A stretch of DNA of 5,194 bases from CAYNST01 sp964399955 (GTDB lineage: Bacteria > Pseudomonadota > Gammaproteobacteria > Pseudomonadales > Cellvibrionaceae): the NCBI GenBank assembly GCA_964399955.1, contig CAYNST010000174.1:1-5194 (forward strand), given 5' to 3'. Of this stretch, positions 1 to 5,194 are shown in pieces; position 1 is the stretch's first letter, and the number at the start of each line of letters is the position of its first letter. The translations under genes and the position numbers were made by a program. The notes under the pieces were generated by a model that was given only the letters and a program-made list of their open reading frames with translations, made no database searches and was not told the origin of the DNA.

Positions 1-296
1 GGGGCAAAGCGGGGTTGCGAGCGTCGAGTTTTTATCCCGCATTTCCTCATGCCTAACTGTGTGGCGCTTCACGGATAAACTCTGCCTGTTGAGATATGGT
101 GGCGAGAGCTAAGGGGCGCAGGTCCAAAGTGTTGGTCATGGACCCAGGTGCTTGCCGCGCATTGCAGCTGCGGACGCGGCCAGAGCCACCGGCGCACGAA
201 TCCGAGTTTGCTCGCGCCACTGCGGGCCTTGGAGTGGGCAGTGTATACGGAGCTCAACAGGGCTTGAACAATCATAACAACAAATAGGTGAGGGGC
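1..296. other. Intergenic region upstream of the cytochrome lipoprotein gene; no supported gene
   Basis: I see no gene here that I would defend. A 63-codon + strand frame (96-287) and a 68-codon - strand frame (69-275) overlap almost completely. Neither has a clear ribosome binding site or a recognisable domain. A - strand frame open from about 50 to the window edge could be the start of a divergent gene, but only 17 codons are visible. Small inverted repeats exist (GCAGCTGC at 164-171, flanked by CCGCG at 155-159 and CGCGG at 175-179), but they are not followed by a T-run. A TATACG at 244-249 resembles a -10 box but has no matching -35. The promoter of the downstream unit probably lies here, though I cannot place it. 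Confidence 0.5.
286..291 (+). promoter_or_regulatory. Ribosome binding site deciding the ATG start at 297
   Basis: AGGTGA matches the 3' part of the full Shine-Dalgarno complement (AAGGAGGTGA) and lies 5 bases before the ATG at 297. An in-frame GTG at 288 would lie inside this site and has only A-rich sequence upstream. The ATG is therefore the better start. The same AGGTGAGG string precedes the second lipoprotein gene, at 4947-4954. Confidence 0.6.
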
Positions 297-2237
297 ATGG
301 TCAGGTATCTGCCAGGGGTATTATTATTCATTATGCTTGCAGGGTGTGGAGGTGCAAACACCGGCGAGCAAGGTGGTGAGTCCAGTTCAAGCAGTTCGTC
401 ATCCAGCAGCTCCAGCTCCAGCTCCAGCTCATCTTCAGGGGCGGGGGGGAATCCTGTGAACGCCCTGATGGAAGGGGCCACAATCTACGCCGCGCAATGT
501 GCGCACTGCCACGGGGACGACGGCACGGGCAGGGGCTCCATTCAAGCGTTAACCCACAATGTATGCGAAGTGTGCGGCGATGCGGACGCCGTGGCGCAGG
601 TCATTGCGCAGACCATGCCGTTGGACGGCCCCAAATGTACAGGGGATTGCGCCAACTACGTGTCGCAATACATTGCTGCCACTTTTTTGCCGGTGGCAAA
701 CGCTGCCTGCCAGGTGCAGCAGGCACCCATTCGGCGCTTGACCCGTTTTGAGTACAGCAATTCTGTGCATGATCTGTTGGGCGACACCACGCGCCCAGGG
801 AATATGCTGCCCAGCGAGGAAATTGGCAATGGTTTTGGGAACGACGCCAACGCCCTGTCTGTTTCGTCTTTGCTGGCCGAGCAGTACAGCAAGGTTGCGT
901 CGGCCATTGCCGAGCGCGCCGTGAACAATACAGACCAATGGCAGGCGCTGCATAGCTGTGTGTCTGCATTGCCCGCCAACCAGACATCCTGCGCCGAGCA
1001 GCTAATTGACCGGTTGCTGACGCGGGCTTTTCGCCGGCCAGCCACGGCTGCTGAAACTACAGAGTTTCGTGAGTTTCACAACAGTATAAGCGCCGAGACA
1101 GACTTCAAAACCGGCGTTGCGGCGGTAATTGAAGCGGTATTGCAGTCGCCGGAGTTTCTGTATCGCGTGGAAATGGGCACCGATGACCCGGAGACAGGGC
1201 GGGTACGGCCCACAGGCTACGAGATGGCCACCCGGTTGTCTTATTTCCTTTGGGGCAGCATGCCCGACGAACGCTTGTTGATGGCGGCCGAAACCGGAAC
1301 ATTGGCCACTGCAGAAGGCGTATTGGCCGAAGCCGAGCGCATGCTTGCAGACCCCAAAGCCAAAGAAATGGTGCGGTTTTTCTTTGACAACTATCTACCC
1401 ATCAGCGGCCTTTCCGGGCTTGAGCGCGACAGAACTTTATTCCCGAACTTTAATTCAGAGATTGGTGCGCTGATGCGCGAAGAAACGCAACAGTTTCTTC
1501 AGTACTTGATCTTTGACGGCCCGGGAGACTGGCCTACTGCACTGACGGCTCCCTATACCTTCATGAACGAAAAACTGGCCGATTTTTATGGTGTGGGCGG
1601 CGTGCAGGGCGAACAGTTCCAGCAAGTCCCCCTGGACCCATCACAGCGGCTGGGGCTGTTGACCCAGGCCGGCATCATGGCGGGTACGACTCACTCCACC
1701 ACAACCAACCCCGTTGCTCGCGGCGCGTACGTGATGAAAAAAATGCTGTGCGTCAATATTCCCTTCCCAACAGGTGCGATAGCTGAAGACATCAAACCGC
1801 CAAATCCGGACTCTGGCGCCACGGCACGCGAACGCTTCTTGCGGCATTCATCCGAGCCTCAGTGTGCGGGATGCCACGCATTGATGGACCCGGTAGGCCT
1901 GGTATTTGAACACTACGACCCGGTGGGATTGTTCCGCACCCATGAAAACAACGAGTTGATTGATACCAGCGGTGGCCTGCCCGGCACCAATATACAAGTG
2001 ACGACTGCGGTTGAGCTGGTGCAGGCAATCGCAAATGACGAGCGGACACATCAGTGTTTTGCTTACAACTGGGCCAACTTTGCATACGGCAAAACCATCG
2101 GCGGCGGTGAAACCTGCCTGAAGGACAATATCGAGGAAATGTTCATCGAGTCCGGTTATGACATTCAGACGCTTATTCTGAATCTGACTCAGACCGACTC
2201 GTTCCTCTACCTTCCCCAGAATCATCGCCAACAATAA
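297..2237 (+). CDS. Polyserine-linked c-type cytochrome lipoprotein, DUF1592/DUF1588 family
   Basis: This is a predicted exported, lipid-anchored protein of 646 residues; its biochemical role is unknown. A short signal peptide ends in the lipobox LAGC (Cys17). A 19-serine linker follows (residues 29-47). A cytochrome c motif CAHCH lies at 68-72, and the Met in TMP (about 107) is a plausible axial ligand. Further Cys pairs lie near 90/93 and 114/118. The remainder follows the planctomycete-type series: DUF1587 from about 146 (RRLTRFEYSNSVHDLLG), DUF1595 about 230-260 (RAFRRP), DUF1592 about 270-400 (SPEFLYR, RLSYFLWG), DUF1588 about 451-550 (with a second heme-type motif CAGCH at 523-527 followed by MDPVG), and DUF1585 at the C-terminus. 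The order and length are complete for this family. Domain names come from recalled family motifs, not a search. It sits 22 bases before the DUF1552 gene and is probably co-transcribed with it. An alternative GTG start at 288 adds three residues but has a poorer ribosome site. Confidence 0.93.
   Translation: MVRYLPGVLLFIMLAGCGGANTGEQGGESSSSSSSSSSSSSSSSSSSGAGGNPVNALMEGATIYAAQCAHCHGDDGTGRGSIQALTHNVCEVCGDADAVAQVIAQTMPLDGPKCTGDCANYVSQYIAATFLPVANAACQVQQAPIRRLTRFEYSNSVHDLLGDTTRPGNMLPSEEIGNGFGNDANALSVSSLLAEQYSKVASAIAERAVNNTDQWQALHSCVSALPANQTSCAEQLIDRLLTRAFRRPATAAETTEFREFHNSISAETDFKTGVAAVIEAVLQSPEFLYRVEMGTDDPETGRVRPTGYEMATRLSYFLWGSMPDERLLMAAETGTLATAEGVLAEAERMLADPKAKEMVRFFFDNYLPISGLSGLERDRTLFPNFNSEIGALMREETQQFLQYLIFDGPGDWPTALTAPYTFMNEKLADFYGVGGVQGEQFQQVPLDPSQRLGLLTQAGIMAGTTHSTTTNPVARGAYVMKKMLCVNIPFPTGAIAEDIKPPNPDSGATARERFLRHSSEPQCAGCHALMDPVGLVFEHYDPVGLFRTHENNELIDTSGGLPGTNIQVTTAVELVQAIANDERTHQCFAYNWANFAYGKTIGGGETCLKDNIEEMFIESGYDIQTLILNLTQTDSFLYLPQNHRQQ
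381..437 (+). repeat. Polyserine linker coding repeat (19 Ser codons)
   Basis: Nineteen consecutive serine codons mix TCC, AGC, AGT, TCA, TCG and TCT. The central part (408-428) is a near-perfect hexamer repeat, AGCTCC about 3.5 times. Such linkers are known in secreted proteins of Saccharophagus and Cellvibrio, where they act as flexible spacers. Here the linker separates the lipidated Cys from the heme domain. The antisense reading produces an artefactual Glu/Leu/Asp-rich frame. Confidence 0.9.
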
Positions 2238-2246
2238 AAGCCGAGC

Positions 2247-2252
2247 AGAGGA
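2247..2252 (+). promoter_or_regulatory. Ribosome binding site deciding the ATG start at 2260
   Basis: AGAGGA lies 7 bases before the ATG at 2260, which is good spacing. An in-frame TTG at 2254 is only 1 base from this site and is an unlikely start. The site lies in the 22-base gap after the previous gene's stop, consistent with an operon. Confidence 0.65.
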
Positions 2253-2259
2253 ATTGACC

Positions 2260-3630
2260 ATGAAAAAATTAGATTTGAACCGCCGCTCGTTGCTAAAGGG
2301 TGCAGGTGGTATAGCCATAGCCCTACCTTGGCTGGAAGCCATGACGCCAACCAAGGCATTTGCCCAAAGCGGCGGCGCCGCTCGCCGTTTCATTAGCGTT
2401 TATACCCCGGGCGGCACAGTCAGAGAGCGGTGGCGTTGTTCGGGGACGGAATCAAACTTTCAATTAAGCCCCATTCTTAGCCCTTTGCAATCGGTCAAGG
2501 ATAAGCTGTTGGTGCTGCACGGCCTTGACATGGAAAGCGCAGTGGGTGAGCAGCACCAGGCCGGCATCATCGCCTTTCTCACGGGAACGTCGCAGTCTGG
2601 CCGGCACCGCCAGTATGCCGCCGGCCCCTCGGTAGATCAGGTAATTGCCAGCCATATTGGTACCGACACCGCTCAGCGAAGTTTGCAAATTGCCGTGCGT
2701 TGGGCCACCGGCAAGTCGCACGGGTTACTGCACCCCATCAACGCACTGAACTTTGAGGACAATTCGGCATTCAGTCCCATTCCACCGAGGCTTGACCCTG
2801 TGGAGATATGGGAGGATTTGTTTGGCCGGCTGGACAGTTCTGCCCCTGGAGCCGCACAGGAATTGTTGCGCAAAAAATCCATATTGGATTTTGTCAACCG
2901 CCGTTATGCCACCCTGTCACGGCAGCTTGGTATGGATGACCGCGCGCGTCTGGAGCAACATTTAACCAAAATCCGCGAAATAGAAAACGCGCTGAATACC
3001 GAGGCGCCGGAAGACAGCGGCCAGTGTTCAGCACCGGAGCTGGCGGATACGTCCGACTACAACCCCACAACCGGGCTGAACTCATCGGACAATGGCGGCG
3101 TAAGAGATAGGTCTACGGACGCCGCCATCCCCAAAGTGGGCCGGCTGATGATGGACATGATAGTAATGGCCATGGCCTGTGATATCACCCGTGTGGCCAC
3201 CTTGCAATGGTCCGATACAGAGGCCAAGCACACCTTCCCCTGGCTGAATCTGTCGGAGCACCACCATTATTATCAGCACGATGGCGGCTTCCGACCTGCA
3301 GAGTGTGAAAAAATTGGCCACTGGTATGCAGAGCAGCACGCCTATCTGCTGGAGCAAATGGACAGCGTAGACGTTGGCGGCCACACTCTGCTGGACGAAA
3401 GCGTAGTCTACTTCGGCTCTGAGTTATCCCACCCCTCCAACCATACCAAAAGGGACATGCCGTTCCTTTTGGCGGGGCAGGGCGGCGGGCTGCGCACCGG
3501 CAGAATGCTGGATTACGGCCGCCATAGTCACAACGACCTGCTTGTTTCATTGGTAAACCTGTTTGGCATTGAGCGCAATGAATTTGGCGACCCACGCTAC
3601 TGCAACGGCCCACTGGGAGGCCTGGTCTGA
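2260..3630 (+). CDS. DUF1552 family protein with Tat-type signal peptide
   Basis: This 456-residue protein of unknown function is predicted to be exported folded to the periplasm. The N-terminus has a twin-arginine-like motif (NRRSLLKG, residues 7-14), a hydrophobic stretch (GGIAIALPWLEAM) and a plausible cleavage site after KAFA (residue 35). The mature start ARRFISVYTPGGT and the C-terminal block are typical of DUF1552. That block contains DESVVYFGSELS, a DMPFLLAGQGGG segment and YGRHSHNDLLVSLVNLFG. The layout recalls DUF1501 proteins of the alkaline phosphatase/sulfatase superfamily, but I infer no catalytic activity from that. Candidate metal-binding residues are His99, Asp319, the cluster His334-336 and His340, His391, His395, His422 and His424. 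The usual partner of this family is a DUF1592-type cytochrome protein, encoded just upstream here. The two probably form one transcription unit ending at the terminator at 3680-3731. The family assignment is strong; the function is open. Confidence 0.93.
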   Translation: MKKLDLNRRSLLKGAGGIAIALPWLEAMTPTKAFAQSGGAARRFISVYTPGGTVRERWRCSGTESNFQLSPILSPLQSVKDKLLVLHGLDMESAVGEQHQAGIIAFLTGTSQSGRHRQYAAGPSVDQVIASHIGTDTAQRSLQIAVRWATGKSHGLLHPINALNFEDNSAFSPIPPRLDPVEIWEDLFGRLDSSAPGAAQELLRKKSILDFVNRRYATLSRQLGMDDRARLEQHLTKIREIENALNTEAPEDSGQCSAPELADTSDYNPTTGLNSSDNGGVRDRSTDAAIPKVGRLMMDMIVMAMACDITRVATLQWSDTEAKHTFPWLNLSEHHHYYQHDGGFRPAECEKIGHWYAEQHAYLLEQMDSVDVGGHTLLDESVVYFGSELSHPSNHTKRDMPFLLAGQGGGLRTGRMLDYGRHSHNDLLVSLVNLFGIERNEFGDPRYCNGPLGGLV

Positions 3631-3679
3631 GCAGGTTGTAACCTTTGATGTAAAACCCCCGTTCAAGCATGCAATGTTT

Positions 3680-3731
3680 GGTGATTGCGCGCAGAGTTGG
3701 TTAACTTCTGACGCGCACACCCTTTTTATTT
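3680..3731 (+). terminator. Intrinsic terminator of the DUF1592-DUF1552 operon
   Basis: The hairpin has stem segments GGTG, TGCGCG, CAGA and GTT (3680-3698), a GGTT loop (3699-3702) and the matching right arm AAC, TCTG, CGCGCA and CACC (3703-3721). This gives about 17 base pairs, interrupted only by short bulges (AT on the left, single T and A on the right). C and five T's follow at once (3722-3727), then ATTT. It lies 49 bases after the DUF1552 stop codon. Confidence 0.8.
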
Positions 3732-3780
3732 GCTGGCCACCGCCACGCCCCTACTGTGTTTCAAGTGAGTTACTCTGTTT

Positions 3781-3810
3781 TTGGCTTTCCTCAGCGGTTC
3801 ATGCTAGCTT
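3781..3810 (+). promoter_or_regulatory. Possible promoter of the methyltransferase gene
   Basis: TTGGCT (3781-3786) could be a -35 box. After an 18-base spacer comes TAGCTT (3805-3810), preceded by the extended -10 dinucleotide TG at 3802-3803. The -10 match is poor (3 of 6). A small perfect hairpin, GCGCC-GGAT-GGCGC (3811-3824), would lie at the start of the transcript. A promoter is expected in this interval because a terminator lies just upstream, but this exact placement is weak. Confidence 0.25.
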
Positions 3811-3880
3811 GCGCCGGATGGCGCCGCTGTGCGTGGGGCAGGCATGAACAACTGAAGAACAATTCCAAACCGGTGGTTGA

Positions 3881-4660
3881 ATGATGAGTGAGCGTCTTTG
3901 CGGCTTCCAGTGCCCGACCGTGGCTGTTATGGATGAGGTGCCGGTCATTCGTCGGCTTGGGCGCCGCTTGCAGCATCTATATGAGTGGGCATTGGAAGCA
4001 GGAGAGTTTGAGGAGGTGTGGGATCTTTGCTGTGATCACGGGCGGCTGGGTTTGCATCTGCATCAAACCTACCGCAGTCTGCAGCCGCCTGCCCGGCCTA
4101 GAGTCCATTTGATAGACCGCGTGCCCAAGGTTGTCAACGATCTTGAACTGCGGTACTGGAGTTTAAAAAGCGCCCATCTGCGTATCCTCTGCGCAGACGC
4201 GGGGCAGATTGTTCTACCCCGCCGCCGTCACCAACTCATCCTGTTGGCCGGTATAGGCGGGGATACCGTGGCTGCCATCCTGCAGCCGTTGTTGCGGCAA
4301 ATAGAGCAGCAAGGCGCTGCGGGTAGCGGTAACCGCTTTGACTTTTTGATTAGCCCCAACTCCCGAGTATTTGAACTGCGCCACTTCCTGCGGCAGCATC
4401 CTTTGGAATTGGTGCAGGAGGAATTTGTAGAGGAGAGAGGCTGGTTTCACGAGCATCTGCATCTGCGTTACAGAAGCGATGCACAGTCCTTTGAGCGTGT
4501 CAGCGCCGCTGGCACGCGGCTTTGGCAGCCCCTAACCCCCGAGAAAATAACGTGCCTGCAACGGGTACGGGCACACTATCTGGCCCGCGCAAAGCTGGGC
4601 GGGGATGCGCTTGCGCAACAAGCAGCAGACGCATACAGCGTTTTGTTGACGCTGAAGTAG
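3881..4660 (+). CDS. trmK: TrmK-like tRNA (adenine-N1) methyltransferase (COG2384 family)
   Basis: This is a predicted cytoplasmic, SAM-dependent class I methyltransferase of 259 residues. The family's characterised members make m1A at position 22 of certain tRNAs; that target is known from Gram-positive TrmK and only inferred here. Visible landmarks are motif I VWDLCCDHGRLGLHL (46-60, equivalent to the DIGSDHAYLP region of TrmK), an acidic strand end HLID (Asp79), ADAGQI (105-110), LAGIGGDT (122-129, equivalent to GMGG) and FLISPN followed by the LRHFL helix (155-170, equivalent to QPN...LR). The C-terminal part is a helical extension, as in the family. ATG codons at 3881 and 3884 are both served by a weak GGTGG at 3872-3876. 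Met17 (3929) is another possible start, close to the conserved PVIRRLGRRL segment, but has no ribosome site. The gene stands alone between two terminators. The symbol is by family resemblance. Confidence 0.85.
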   Translation: MMSERLCGFQCPTVAVMDEVPVIRRLGRRLQHLYEWALEAGEFEEVWDLCCDHGRLGLHLHQTYRSLQPPARPRVHLIDRVPKVVNDLELRYWSLKSAHLRILCADAGQIVLPRRRHQLILLAGIGGDTVAAILQPLLRQIEQQGAAGSGNRFDFLISPNSRVFELRHFLRQHPLELVQEEFVEERGWFHEHLHLRYRSDAQSFERVSAAGTRLWQPLTPEKITCLQRVRAHYLARAKLGGDALAQQAADAYSVLLTLK

Positions 4661-4723
4661 TTTGCCGCAGCATCCGTTGTAAGCCATACCTGCCCCTGGC
4701 CGAGGCCAGCGTCAATTAGCCTT

Positions 4724-4774
4724 GCAGACGCGCGCTGAGTCACAAATTGTTGTAAGCGCACCTGCTTTTTATTT
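4724..4774 (+). terminator. Probable intrinsic terminator after the methyltransferase gene
   Basis: An interrupted hairpin is followed directly by TTTTTATTT (4766-4774). GCAG (4724-4727) pairs with CTGC (4762-4765), GCGCT (4732-4736) with AGCGC (4755-4759), and ACAA (4742-4745) with TTGT (4750-4753) around an ATTG loop. Internal loops make it less stable than the terminator at 3680. The position, 63 bases after the stop codon, and the T-tract support the call. Confidence 0.55.
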
Positions 4775-4959
4775 CGTCTAGACTTTACTCAAAGTAGGTG
4801 GCCACCGCCACCGCCACCAGAGCAGAGGAGCCGGGCCTATTGGCCTGTGCGCCTCCTTCTGGTTTGCTGGTATATCCCATCAGGTTGAATAGTTCAGGCG
4901 TTTTAAACAGTGCCGTCGGTCGCGTTAATGCTGCGCCGATCGGACAAGGTGAGGTTGCG
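4775..4959 (+). promoter_or_regulatory. Leader/promoter region of the second lipoprotein gene
   Basis: No gene is visible in this stretch. It contains an 8-base palindrome GTCTAGAC (4776-4783), a small hairpin ACTTT-ACTC-AAAGT (4782-4795), a GC-rich hexamer repeat (4801-4818), and an imperfect hairpin with AGGAG (4826-4830) opposite CTCCT (4853-4857) around GGCC-TATT-GGCC. The best -10 candidate is an extended box, TGGTATATC (4868-4876), without a good -35. A good ribosome site, AAGGTGAGG (4946-4954), lies 5 bases before the ATG. The promoter should be in this interval because a terminator precedes it, but I cannot fix the start of transcription. Confidence 0.35.
4801..4818. repeat. Short tandem repeat GCCACC x3
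   Basis: Three perfect copies of GCCACC lie in non-coding DNA. Together with the preceding TG (4799-4800), the block contains TGGCCACCGCCAC, which also occurs at 3734-3746 shortly after the other terminator. Confidence 0.75.
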
Positions 4960-5194
4960 ATGAAGTGGTACGCACAAATAGTTAAGGTGTTAATGGTAAG
5001 CGGTCTGGCTGCGTTGACCGCCTGTGGTGCAAGCGATCTGGTAGACGGCACGCAAGGCTCTGCAAGTTCCTCCAGTTCCGGCGGTGCTTCGTCCAGTTCC
5101 GGCAGCGGAACGGGTGCAGGCTCCACCAGTTCTTCGTCTTCCAGTTCCGGCAGCACCCCCGTTGTGCCGGTCCCGCCATCCGGGTCGTCATCCA
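4960..5194 (+). CDS. Serine-rich lipoprotein, 5' part only (runs off the window)
   Basis: Seventy-eight codons are visible, with no stop before the window ends. Residues 1-22 form a lipoprotein signal peptide: Lys2 and Lys9 in the n-region, then the hydrophobic segment VLMVSGLAALTA, ending in the lipobox LTAC with Cys22 as the predicted lipidation site. After a short stretch (GASDLVDGTQG) comes a Ser/Gly linker with runs of five, four and seven serines, then a Pro/Val segment (TPVVPVPPSG) and more serines. The functional domain lies beyond the window, so the product cannot be named. The design matches the cytochrome lipoprotein at 297, as does the AGGTGAGG ribosome site. A second DUF1592-type protein or a carbohydrate-active secreted protein would both fit. 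An internal ATG at codon 12 is less likely because it would remove the positive charges. Confidence 0.85.
   Translation, partial: MKWYAQIVKVLMVSGLAALTACGASDLVDGTQGSASSSSSGGASSSSGSGTGAGSTSSSSSSSGSTPVVPVPPSGSSS
5071..5154 (+). repeat. In-frame repeats TCCAGTTCCGGC in the Ser/Gly linker
   Basis: TCCAGTTCCGGC occurs at 5071, 5092 and 5140. The last two copies extend to TCCAGTTCCGGCAGC (5092-5106 and 5140-5154). All are in the same reading frame and encode SSSG or SSSGS. The pattern suggests that the linker grew by local duplication. Confidence 0.8.

Noticed and set aside
9..40. GCGGG...CCCGC inverted repeat with TTTTT at 29-33 as a terminator of an upstream gene
   Set aside because: The T-run lies inside the loop and the loop is over 20 bases, so it does not form a terminator.
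96..287. 63-codon + strand frame ending just before the cytochrome lipoprotein gene
   Set aside because: It has no clear ribosome site, no recognisable motif, and a near-complete overlap with an open frame on the other strand, as expected by chance in GC-rich DNA.
272..481. Minus-strand frame with a Glu/Leu/Asp-rich repeat
   Set aside because: It is the antisense of the polyserine codons and has no ribosome site or domain of its own.
1848..2393. 181-codon minus-strand frame across the junction of the two operon genes
   Set aside because: It is fully antisense to two conserved coding regions and has no recognisable motif; it is a shadow frame.
3563..3847. 94-codon + strand frame spanning the end of the DUF1552 gene and the intergenic region
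   Set aside because: It overlaps a well-supported coding end and the terminator hairpin, and it shows no family features.
3801..3884. 27-codon frame whose TGA overlaps the methyltransferase ATG (ATGA), a possible leader peptide
   Set aside because: No ribosome site precedes its ATG, and the weak candidate promoter would start transcription after that ATG.
4696..4709. Hairpin CTGGC-CGAG-GCCAG as a terminator
   Set aside because: No T-run follows it; the hairpin at 4724-4774 fits better.
4785..5156. Minus-strand frame of 123 codons rich in Glu, Leu and Pro
   Set aside because: It mirrors the Ser/Gly linker of the lipoprotein on the + strand. The + strand reading has a signal peptide, a lipobox and a good ribosome site.

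Overview
The window (about 5.2 kb, GC-rich) looks like chromosomal DNA from a free-living gammaproteobacterium. Polyserine linkers placed directly after lipoprotein signal peptides point towards the Cellvibrio/Saccharophagus/Teredinibacter group. This placement is inferred from style, since no rRNA or other phylogenetic marker is present. All supported genes read on the + strand.

Layout. Positions 1-296 hold no gene I can support. A tight two-gene unit follows. The first gene (297-2237) encodes an exported lipoprotein with a 19-serine linker, an N-terminal cytochrome c motif and the DUF1587-DUF1595-DUF1592-DUF1588-DUF1585 domain series. The second gene (2260-3630) starts 22 bases later and encodes a DUF1552 protein with a twin-arginine-type signal peptide. 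A strong intrinsic terminator (3680-3731) closes the unit. Next is a single gene for a TrmK-like tRNA (adenine-N1) methyltransferase (3881-4660), with its own hairpin terminator (4724-4774). After a leader of about 185 bases, the window ends inside a second serine-rich lipoprotein gene (4960 to beyond 5194).

How the genes work together. The DUF1592-type protein and the DUF1552 protein are a recurrent pair, well known from Planctomycetes and Myxobacteria and also seen in marine Gammaproteobacteria. Their biochemical role is not established. Here one partner should be a lipid-anchored c-type cytochrome with two CXXCH motifs, held off the membrane by a serine spacer. The other should be a folded Tat substrate in the periplasm, rich in histidines. 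This suggests an envelope redox or hydrolytic module. The methyltransferase is a housekeeping RNA-modification gene and is probably unrelated. The second lipoprotein could be a paralogue of the first or an unrelated secreted protein, because only its signal peptide and linker are visible.

The most unusual points are the uncharacterised cytochrome-lipoprotein/DUF1552 pair itself, the two serine-linker lipoproteins within 5 kb, and a sequence block repeated at the ends of the two transcription units (terminator 3' arm plus a nearby 13-base GC-rich motif).
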